Assembly (NCBI GenBank): GCA_937928335.1
Contig: CALFWN010000290.1
Span: 1-7,980, forward strand
Source of the DNA: an uncultured Litoreibacter sp.
GTDB lineage: Bacteria; Pseudomonadota; Alphaproteobacteria; Rhodobacterales; Rhodobacteraceae
DNA: 7,980 nucleotides
Direction: 5' to 3'
Under the pieces are notes generated by a model, which saw only the letters and a program-made list of their open reading frames with translations, did no database searches and had not been told where the DNA came from. This document shows positions 1-5,918 of this stretch, in pieces. How positions within the stretch are numbered: the stretch's first letter is position 1; each line of letters begins with the position of its first letter. Made by a program: the position numbers and the translations under genes.

Positions 1-134
1 AATATAACTGACCAATATTCTAGAATTAGTTTTTTATCTAAATTTCTATCGTCCATTTTTCACAGACTATATATTTGTTTGTTTCACTTCGCATGTTCTA
101 CGCCACTGATACTAGCGGATCCAAAGGGTTACAA

Positions 135-205
135 ACGTAGGAGAGCATATTACAAGTATTATGCTGTTATTTTGTTAAAGTATATTATTAATTACTCTCC
201 TGCGT
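135..205. repeat. Imperfect inverted repeat, 11-bp arms (10/11)
   Basis: The arm at 135-145 (ACGTAGGAGAG) is the reverse complement of the arm at 195-205 (CTCTCCTGCGT) except at one position, with 49 bases between the arms. It lies wholly within the AT-rich left segment and ends about 20 bases before the composition junction. It could be part of a mobile-element end, a structured non-coding element or a chance match; no transposase or target duplication is visible to support the first option. Confidence 0.45.
144..165. repeat. 22-bp near-palindrome nested inside the larger inverted repeat
   Basis: The left arm AGCATATTAC (144-153) matches the reverse complement of GTATTATGCT (156-165) at 9 of 10 positions around a central AA. 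It overlaps the inner end of the left arm of the 135-205 repeat. Short near-palindromes of this kind can be protein-binding sites, but AT-rich DNA makes partial palindromes more likely by chance, so no function is assigned. Confidence 0.4.
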
Positions 206-241
206 GCATTTTACAACACCTCTAGATGCAAGCGCCGCGAG

Positions 242-2053
242 GTGGGTCTTCTGGCCTCCGATGACGGGCAAGAGGCGCAGGACCTGCTGTCGCCGCTTTA
301 CTATCTGCGCCGCGCGCTGGTGCCCTCCGCCGACCTGATCGACGGCACGCTTGAAGATATGCTGCTGGCCAGCCCTGACGTGATGCTGATGGCCGATATC
401 GCCACGCTCAGCGAGGCGGAGACCGACCTGCTTGTCGATTGGGTGGATGAGGGCGGGCTGCTGGTCCGTTTCGCAGGCCCCCGCACGGCGGCCGCAGATC
501 TCGAAGACACCAACCCCTTGATGCCCGTGCGCCTGCGGGCAGGCGGGCGGTCCGTGGGCGGCGCCATGTCATGGGGCGAACCGAAATCGCTGCGCGCCTT
601 TACCCGTGACAGCCCGTTCTTTGGCCTGCCTCTGCCCGATGATGTCAGCATCACCAGTCAGGTCATGGCCCAGCCCGACCCCAATCTGGCGGAGCGCACC
701 ATCGCCTCGCTGGCCGATGGCACGCCGCTTGTGACCCGCCGCCAACTGGGCGAGGGGCAGGTGGTGCTGTTCCATGTCACCGCCAATGCCGAATGGTCCA
801 CGCTGCCTCTGTCAGGCCTCTTCGTGCAGATGCTGGAGCGTCTTGCGATCTCCACCCGCCCGGCGGAGCTCAGCGCCGAAGAACTTGCAGGCACCACATG
901 GCAGCCCGAAGATGTGCTGGACGGCTTTGGCCGGGTGCGCAGCGCGGACGCCATTGCGGGGGTGGACGGTGCAGTATTGGTTGACCGCGTTCTTGGCCCC
1001 GACCTGCGTCCGGGGCTTTACAGCAATGACAGCCGCCGCGTGGCGCTGAACGTGATCGGCCCCGAGGACACGCTTGCGCCCGCCACATGGCCCGCCTCCG
1101 TGCCGGTGGAGGGCATGGTGCTGGCGGGCGAAACCCCGCTGGCGGGCTTGCTGCTGACAGGTGCTATGGTGTTTCTGATGCTCGATATTCTGGCCTCGCT
1201 CTGGTTGGCGGGCCGGTTGAGCCTGCGCCGCGCCGCGCCTGCCGCACTGGTGCTGCTGGCGCTGTCGCTGCCCTTCGAGGCCCGCGCCCAGCAAGAGGAA
1301 ATCCGCGCGATCGAGGCCACCTCCGAGGTCGTGCTTGCCTATGTCAAAACCGGCGACCCGGCGCTGGACCGCACCTCGCGTCAGGGCCTGTTCGGCCTGT
1401 CGCGCAGCTTGTTACGGCGCACCTCGGTTGAGCCTGCCGACCCTATCGAGGTGGATCTGGAAACGGACGAGCTGTCCTTCTTCCCGCTTATCTACTGGCC
1501 GATCTCGCAAAACCAGCCGACGCCCTCCTCGGATGCCTATGCCAAGCTGAACCGCTACCTGCGCACCGGGGGCATGATCGTCTTTGACACCCGCGACGGC
1601 AATGTCGGCAGCTTTGGCAGCGCCACCCCGATGGGCCGCAAGCTGCAGCAGCTGGCCCGCCCGCTGGACATCCCGGCGCTGGAGCCGGTGCCTTCTGATC
1701 ATGTGCTGACCCGCGCCTTCTACCTGCTTCAGGATTTCCCCGGCCGCCACGCCAATAATTCCGTCTGGGTGGAGGCCGCCCCCGCCGATGCCGAACAGGT
1801 GGAGGGGCTGCCCTTCCGCAACCTCAATGACGGCGTGACCCCGGTGCTGATCGGCGGCAATGACTGGGCCGCCGCCTGGGCGCGTGACGACAATGGCAGG
1901 CCGGTTTTCCCGGTGGGGCGCGGCTCCGGCGGTGAGCGTCAACGCGAGATCGCCATTCGCTTCGGCATCAATCTGGTGATGCATGTGCTGACCGGGAATT
2001 ACAAATCCGATCAGGTCCACGTGCCGGCCCTGTTGGACAGGTTGGGGAATTAG
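242..2053 (+). CDS. DUF4159 domain membrane protein, N-terminal part missing
   Basis: This is the C-terminal 603 residues of a DUF4159-family envelope protein, a family of unknown biochemical function usually encoded beside moxR-type ATPase and DUF58 genes. Residues 1-200 form an alpha/beta region resembling a degenerate class I GATase-like fold. A membrane segment lies at about 299-324. A second hydrophobic stretch at 332-345 ends in an ARA-QQ signal-peptidase-like site near residue 349. The DUF4159 domain covers about 353-590, including LSFFPLIYWP (411-420) and GGMIVFDTRDG (443-453). Relatives normally carry a further N-terminal region of roughly 300 residues with a BatA-type membrane anchor and a vWA-like part; here that region is replaced by AT-rich DNA upstream of about base 230. 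The GTG at 242 is only the first start-like codon after the junction. It has no convincing ribosome-binding site, so the gene is probably broken or artificially truncated. The fragment contains no cysteine. The next gene starts one base after its stop, indicating an operon. Confidence 0.8.
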   Translation: MGLLASDDGQEAQDLLSPLYYLRRALVPSADLIDGTLEDMLLASPDVMLMADIATLSEAETDLLVDWVDEGGLLVRFAGPRTAAADLEDTNPLMPVRLRAGGRSVGGAMSWGEPKSLRAFTRDSPFFGLPLPDDVSITSQVMAQPDPNLAERTIASLADGTPLVTRRQLGEGQVVLFHVTANAEWSTLPLSGLFVQMLERLAISTRPAELSAEELAGTTWQPEDVLDGFGRVRSADAIAGVDGAVLVDRVLGPDLRPGLYSNDSRRVALNVIGPEDTLAPATWPASVPVEGMVLAGETPLAGLLLTGAMVFLMLDILASLWLAGRLSLRRAAPAALVLLALSLPFEARAQQEEIRAIEATSEVVLAYVKTGDPALDRTSRQGLFGLSRSLLRRTSVEPADPIEVDLETDELSFFPLIYWPISQNQPTPSSDAYAKLNRYLRTGGMIVFDTRDGNVGSFGSATPMGRKLQQLARPLDIPALEPVPSDHVLTRAFYLLQDFPGRHANNSVWVEAAPADAEQVEGLPFRNLNDGVTPVLIGGNDWAAAWARDDNGRPVFPVGRGSGGERQREIAIRFGINLVMHVLTGNYKSDQVHVPALLDRLGN

Positions 2054-2054
2054 C

Positions 2055-4133
2055 ATGAATGTCATCCTTGACCCGCTCGTCCCCCTGATGCCGCTCACCT
2101 TGCTGGGCGTGATGCTGGCGGTGCTTTTGCTCTACGCGCTCTGGCGCGGCTTGCCCGGCTGGTGGCTGCGCGCGCTGGCAGGCATCGCCGTGCTGACCGC
2201 GCTGGCCAACCCGGCCCTGCAAGACGAGGACCGGGAGCCGCTGACCGATATTGTGATGATGGTCGTCGACCGCTCCGCCAGCCAGAAGCTGTCTGATCGC
2301 GCCAGCCAGACCTCGGAGGCCGTCGATGCGCTGACCGCCGATATCGAATCCCGCGGCATGGAGCTGCGCACCATCGAGGTGCCTGACGGCATTGGCGACG
2401 CAGGCACCGAACTGATGAGCGCGCTGTCTGAGGCCCTGACCGAAGAGCCCGCCTCCCGCATCGCGGGCACGCTTCTGATCACCGATGGCCAGCTGCATGA
2501 CATCGAGCGCGCGCCCGAGGTGCAGGCCCCCGTCCACACGCTTCTGACAGGCCGCGACACCGACTGGGACCGGCGCCTGATCGTCAAGAACGCCCCCGCC
2601 TTTGCCATTCTCGATGAGGAAATCACCCTGACGCTGAAGATCGAGGATCAGGGCGCGGTGCCGGACGATCTGGGCGACATGGCCAACCTGTCCATCGCCA
2701 TTGACGGGGCGGAGGCGCAGACCTTTCAGGTGCCTGTGGGTGAGGATCTCGACCTGCCGGTGACGCTGTCACATGGCGGACGCAACGTGCTGCAATTCAA
2801 CCTCGAGCCCATCGAAACGGAGCTTACCGACCGCAACAACGCCGCCGTGGTCCAGATCAACGGCGTGCGCGACCGCCTGCGCGTGCTCCTGGTCTCCGGC
2901 GAGCCCCATGCGGGGGAGCGCACATGGCGCAACCTGCTGAAATCTGACGCCGCCGTCGATCTGGTGCATTTCACCATCCTGCGCCCGCCGGAGAAACAAG
3001 ACGGCGTCCCGGTCTCCGAGCTCAGCCTCATCGCCTTCCCGACCCGCGAGCTGTTTCTGGAAAAGGTCGAGGAATTCGACCTCATCATCTTTGACCGCTA
3101 CAAACGGCGCGGCATCCTGCCGGGGCTCTATTTCGACTCGATCAGCCAATATGTGAATAATGGCGGCGCGGTGCTGGTCGCCGCCGGGCCCGATTTCGCC
3201 TCCGCCGACAGCATCTACCGCTCCGCCCTTGGTGACATCCTGCCCGCCGCGCCCACCGCGCGGGTGTTCGAGCAGGGCTTCAAGCCCGCGATCTCCGATC
3301 TGGGCGCGCGCCACCCTGTCACCGAAGGTCTGGAGACCTTCGCGCCGCTTGGGGCTGCGGAGGACGGCACGCCGGGCTGGGGCCGCTGGATGCGCCAGAT
3401 CGAGGTCACGGAGACCTCCGGGAACACGGTCATGACCGGCATCGACGAGGCGCCCCTGATCACGCTCGACCGGGTGGGGGAGGGGCGCGTGGCGCTCATC
3501 GCCTCGGATCACGCATGGCTGTGGCATCGCGGCTATGAGGGCGGCGGCCCGCAGCTGGAACTTCTGCGCCGTCTGGGCCATTGGATGATGCAGGAGCCCG
3601 ACCTTGAGGAGGAGGCGCTCACCGCCAGCGTCGAGGGCCAGACCGTGACGCTCACTCGCCGCACCCTGTCGGAATTTGTGGGCGACGTCACCCTGACCGC
3701 ACCCGATGGGTCGGAGCAGATCGTCACGCTTGAAGAAATCAGTCCGGGCCGGTTCGTGGCCAGCTTCGAAGGCACCCAGCAGGGCCTCTACCGCGCCACC
3801 GAAGGCGAGGGGGAGGGCCAGATTGAAACCGTCTTCGGCCTTGGCCCCGCAGCCCCGCGCGAATTCATCGAGACCGTGGCCTCCGGCGACAAGCTGGAGC
3901 CCATCGTGGCCCCGCTCAGGGGCGGCACGATGCGGCTGGAGGAGGGCATTCCCGGTCTGCGGCTGGTTGGCGAGGGGCGCAATGCTGCCGGGCGCGGCTG
4001 GGTTGGCCTCACACCACGCGCGGCATATCTGACCACCAATATCACCGTCACGCCGCTGGTCTCGCCCTGGCTGTTCCTGCTGCTCGCAGGGCTGCTGACC
4101 GTCGCCGCATGGCTCCGCGAAGGCCGCAGATAG
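2055..4133 (+). CDS. Membrane-anchored vWA / GATase-like envelope protein
   Basis: This is a 692-residue inner-membrane protein that follows the DUF4159 gene by one base and is probably co-expressed with it; GGGGA at 2044-2048 can serve as ribosome-binding site for the ATG at 2055. Two membrane segments lie at about 9-29 and 36-52. A vWA domain follows at about 65-165 with all elements of a metal-ion-dependent adhesion site: D72-x-S74-x-S76, T118 (in GTELMSAL) and D144 (in ITDG). A beta-rich stretch lies at about 180-270. Residues about 274-510 resemble a class I glutamine amidotransferase fold, but the nucleophile elbow position reads AAGP (376-379), and the protein has no cysteine anywhere, so amidotransferase chemistry is not possible. 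A membrane segment at about 669-686 and a short basic tail (REGRR) close the protein. The soluble part is therefore likely periplasmic and held at both ends. The family is found with moxR/DUF58/DUF4159 genes; its precise role is unknown. A Bat-like chaperone or envelope-stability role is inference only. Confidence 0.82.
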   Translation: MNVILDPLVPLMPLTLLGVMLAVLLLYALWRGLPGWWLRALAGIAVLTALANPALQDEDREPLTDIVMMVVDRSASQKLSDRASQTSEAVDALTADIESRGMELRTIEVPDGIGDAGTELMSALSEALTEEPASRIAGTLLITDGQLHDIERAPEVQAPVHTLLTGRDTDWDRRLIVKNAPAFAILDEEITLTLKIEDQGAVPDDLGDMANLSIAIDGAEAQTFQVPVGEDLDLPVTLSHGGRNVLQFNLEPIETELTDRNNAAVVQINGVRDRLRVLLVSGEPHAGERTWRNLLKSDAAVDLVHFTILRPPEKQDGVPVSELSLIAFPTRELFLEKVEEFDLIIFDRYKRRGILPGLYFDSISQYVNNGGAVLVAAGPDFASADSIYRSALGDILPAAPTARVFEQGFKPAISDLGARHPVTEGLETFAPLGAAEDGTPGWGRWMRQIEVTETSGNTVMTGIDEAPLITLDRVGEGRVALIASDHAWLWHRGYEGGGPQLELLRRLGHWMMQEPDLEEEALTASVEGQTVTLTRRTLSEFVGDVTLTAPDGSEQIVTLEEISPGRFVASFEGTQQGLYRATEGEGEGQIETVFGLGPAAPREFIETVASGDKLEPIVAPLRGGTMRLEEGIPGLRLVGEGRNAAGRGWVGLTPRAAYLTTNITVTPLVSPWLFLLLAGLLTVAAWLREGRR

Positions 4134-4187
4134 CTCACCAGCGCAAGCAAAAGAAGGCCGGAACGCCATAGCTTTTCGGGACAGCCA

Positions 4188-4736
4188 ATGCTCCAGTCAA
4201 AGCATCGTTCCCTATTCGGCGTCATGATTGCGTTTTGCGCGGCCAGCCCGTCGGTTGCGGATAATATTCGGGAATCGAACTACCTTCATATCGACCCTTC
4301 AACGGCCATCCATGTGAGCGACTATATTGAGGCGCATCGTTTGAAAGGGCGCATTCTCAACCTCGAAAGAGTTCAGGTCGGGGCCGCTTTCACGTCTGGG
4401 CCAGCCGCAGCTGTCGCGCTGTCCAGACGCTCGCCGGAGCTGGACTCTGTGGCTTTGCTATTCGACGTCGACCTCTGCGCCTTCGGCTTTCAGATATCGC
4501 TGCCGTCGCGCGACCAAAGCAATAGCATTCCGGTCGATATTCGCTTCCTGACGCGCGACGGGGAAACCGTGGATGCTCTCAGGCGGTATCCTGCATTGGG
4601 TACGACGACGCGGCAGGCCTATTCAAGCGAAGGGTTTGCGCACCGTTTCGCCGCTGTGCAGATCATCTCGGAGACCAGATCCGAGATGGGAATTGGCGAG
4701 ATCAGGGCTCTGCCATGCAGCGTGACAACCTCGTAA
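4188..4736 (+). CDS. Exported protein of unknown function, lower GC than its neighbours
   Basis: This 182-residue protein is not recognised. Residues 1-24 look like a signal peptide: basic start (KHR), a short hydrophobic core and a cleavage site near PSVA-DN, giving a mature protein of about 158 residues in the periplasm or outside the cell. The mature part has two cysteines (C97 and C177) that could form one disulfide, and alternates short beta-like stretches, for example VALLFDVDL (88-96) and IPVDIRFL (114-121). It has no further membrane segment. The ATG at 4188 is used because it gives a complete signal sequence; an internal ATG at 4224 would leave a shorter one with no basic start. No strong ribosome-binding site is seen for either. 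The gene lies 54 bases after the vWA/GATase-like gene and meets the next, opposite-strand gene tail to tail with 15 bases between. Its codon use is visibly less GC-biased than the neighbours, compatible with later acquisition. Confidence 0.7.
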   Translation: MLQSKHRSLFGVMIAFCAASPSVADNIRESNYLHIDPSTAIHVSDYIEAHRLKGRILNLERVQVGAAFTSGPAAAVALSRRSPELDSVALLFDVDLCAFGFQISLPSRDQSNSIPVDIRFLTRDGETVDALRRYPALGTTTRQAYSSEGFAHRFAAVQIISETRSEMGIGEIRALPCSVTTS

Positions 4737-4751
4737 ATCGCCGCGATACGC

Positions 4752-5108
4752 CTAACGCAGCGGCACTTTAAATGTCTGGTCCGACCAGCCATGCACGGAA
4801 TCATGCGCGCGGATCAACACTTCGCCCAGCCCGTCCGGCACGCTGACATCAGACAGCGAGCGGGTGAAGGGCTGCTCATTCTCATGCGGGTGGTGCAGGG
4901 TGCGGTAGCCCAGCTGCGTGCCGTCAGGCGCCAGCACGGCCCAGCCGTCCGCATAATGATCCCAGCCGGTGTCGCCGTGACGGATGGTCACCTCGAAAGT
5001 CCAGGTGGAGCCCGATTTGCGCGCGGTCGCGTTCTCGACCTTGGCCTGTCCGGCAAAGGCGGGCAGGGTCGTCATTGCCAGGGCGGCAGCGGCCATAAAC
5101 AGTCTCAT
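4752..5108 (-). CDS. Small exported histidine-rich protein, function unknown
   Basis: This 118-residue protein has a clear signal peptide at residues 1-19 (MRLFMAAAAL start, cleavage after AFA) and a mature beta-rich domain of about 99 residues, with no further membrane segment and no cysteine. Histidines cluster in conserved-looking motifs: RHGDTGWDHYADGW (43-56), HHPHENEQPFTRSL (72-85) and AHDSVHGW (101-108). The pattern of alternating beta strands suggests a small immunoglobulin-like or FixH/CopC-like fold, but this is inference; I know similar small exported proteins in Rhodobacteraceae only as uncharacterised. The start is well supported: on the minus strand AGGAG (complement of 5116-5120) lies 7 bases before the ATG. 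That ribosome-binding site is inside the end of the upstream DUF599 gene, whose TGA is one base before this ATG, so translational coupling is likely. Histidine content hints at metal binding but is not proof. Confidence 0.78.
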   Translation of the reverse strand: MRLFMAAAALAMTTLPAFAGQAKVENATARKSGSTWTFEVTIRHGDTGWDHYADGWAVLAPDGTQLGYRTLHHPHENEQPFTRSLSDVSVPDGLGEVLIRAHDSVHGWSDQTFKVPLR

Positions 5109-5109
5109 C

Positions 5110-5820
5110 TCAACTCTCCTCAGCGGGAATGTCCGCCAGCAATATCTTACGCGGTCGGGAGGAAAACTCCCTCTCCCAGATCAGGTAGCTGACCATCGCA
5201 GTGGCCAGCATCAGCCCGTATGGCCCAAGAAGCCAAGCCAGGCAGCCCAGGGAGTAATATATAGCGCGCAGCCCACGGTTAAAGTTCCATGCGGCACGAA
5301 TATTGATCTCTGCGGCTTGTTTGGCACGGCTATAGGCCGATTCATGGTCGATATTATTGGGCACCGCCGCCATCACCACCGCGCAATAGCCGTAAAGCCG
5401 GTTCGCCCAGACGAATTTCAGGAAAGCATGGGTCAAAAACAGCGCCACCACGATCAATTTCACCTGCCATAACGTGGTCGGCCCGCCATCCAGCGTCAAT
5501 TCAAGCGCCACGCCTTCCAGCGTGTCCGCATTGCCCACCGCCGCCAGCAAGGCACCAATGGCGATCATGCAGGCAGAGGCGAAAAAAGATGTGCCCTGCC
5601 GCAGGTTGGTCAGAATCGTCGCGTCAAAAATGCGCGGATCACGGGTGACCATCTGGCGCATCCACTCGCGGCGGTAATCGGCCATGATAATGGAGACAGA
5701 CGGCCGCCGCGCGCCCGGATGCTCGATCCACCAGCCCAGAAGAACAAAGCTGGCGATCAGAAGTCCGAGGCTGGCCAGATCAAGCGGGCTCATCAGGGCG
5801 GGAAGGCTGGTAATACTCAT
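5110..5820 (-). CDS. DUF599 family inner-membrane protein
   Basis: This 236-residue integral membrane protein matches the DUF599 family, whose function is unknown. Numbering from the ATG at 5820, membrane segments are predicted at about 12-31, 78-96, 118-136 and a long hydrophobic stretch at 186-215 that may be two helices. Family-like features include the cytoplasmic REWMRQMVTRDPRIFDA stretch (51-67), the HAFLKFVWANRLYGY segment (131-145) and NFNRGLRAIYYSLG (179-192). The frame stays open to a TTG at 5862, giving 14 more residues, but those are not hydrophobic or family-like and the TTG touches the palindrome in the divergent promoter region, so the ATG at 5820 is preferred. No strong ribosome-binding site is seen at either. 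The gene is followed one base later by the small exported histidine-rich protein, forming a two-gene operon divergent from glcD. Confidence 0.85.
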   Translation of the reverse strand: MSITSLPALMSPLDLASLGLLIASFVLLGWWIEHPGARRPSVSIIMADYRREWMRQMVTRDPRIFDATILTNLRQGTSFFASACMIAIGALLAAVGNADTLEGVALELTLDGGPTTLWQVKLIVVALFLTHAFLKFVWANRLYGYCAVVMAAVPNNIDHESAYSRAKQAAEINIRAAWNFNRGLRAIYYSLGCLAWLLGPYGLMLATAMVSYLIWEREFSSRPRKILLADIPAEES

Positions 5821-5862
5821 GCCGCACGCTACCAGCGCTGTTCTGTGCTTGCCATAGGTCAA

Positions 5863-5887
5863 AATTGGTAATATGTTTTTACCAATT
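5863..5887. promoter_or_regulatory. Candidate operator, perfect 9-bp inverted repeat between divergent operons
   Basis: AATTGGTAA at 5863-5871 is the exact reverse complement of TTACCAATT at 5879-5887, with a 7-base spacer, so the symmetric site spans 25 bp centred on 5875. It lies in the 98-base gap between the divergent DUF599 and glcD genes, 31 bases before the glcD start. The half-sites resemble the ATTGGT/ACCAAT arms bound by FadR-subfamily GntR regulators such as PdhR, to which the glycolate regulator GlcC also belongs. However, those sites have about 3 bases between GGT and ACC, and here there are 11. A regulator is likely, but its family is uncertain. I could not assign -35/-10 boxes with confidence. 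Confidence 0.6.
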
Positions 5888-5918
5888 GCCGTGATTTAAC
5901 GTAATTTGGAGACGCGAC

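Larger units (their letters stand above)
1..229. other. AT-rich segment of foreign or chimeric origin, no gene seen
   Basis: By direct count 74 of the first 230 bases are G or C (32%), whereas the next 60 bases are 65% and the rest of the window stays near that level. No open frame of useful length, tRNA-like fold or recognisable coding motif is visible. The change falls between about 221 and 231, inside what should be the middle of a DUF4159 gene. Bases 179-241 are open in the frame of that gene, but the encoded residues up to about base 229 are leucine/isoleucine/tyrosine-rich and do not look like the protein. The segment could be the end of an inserted mobile element, a real rearrangement, or an assembly or library chimera at a contig end; sequence alone does not decide. 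Confidence 0.7.

Noticed and set aside
19..226. TCTAGA at 19-24 and 221-226 and GGATCC at 117-122, which could suggest cloning sites
   Set aside because: Six-base sites can occur by chance, and the surrounding bases do not extend into a vector polylinker that I can recognise. A vector origin is left open only as part of the chimera question.
226..262. ATG at 226 as an alternative start near the junction
   Set aside because: It is in a different frame from the DUF4159 gene and reaches a stop after 12 codons.
1412..2537. Two overlapping minus-strand frames of 228 and 189 codons
   Set aside because: Both are antisense to the DUF4159 gene and the following gene, with compositionally biased products and no recognisable motif.
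2769..4169. Long open frame of 466 codons on the minus strand
   Set aside because: It lies opposite the vWA/GATase-like gene, whose domains and membrane segments are coherent. The minus-strand product is low-complexity, rich in Gly, Arg, His and Gln, as expected from the antisense of GC-rich codons.
4134..4187. Possible terminator after the vWA/GATase-like gene
   Set aside because: Only a 3-bp GGC/GCC stem is seen near GGCCGGAACGCC, with a short TTTT further on; this is too weak to call.
4740..4764. GCCGC/GCGGC hairpin between the convergent genes as a bidirectional terminator
   Set aside because: The stem is only 5 bp with a 15-base loop and no T-run follows on either strand.
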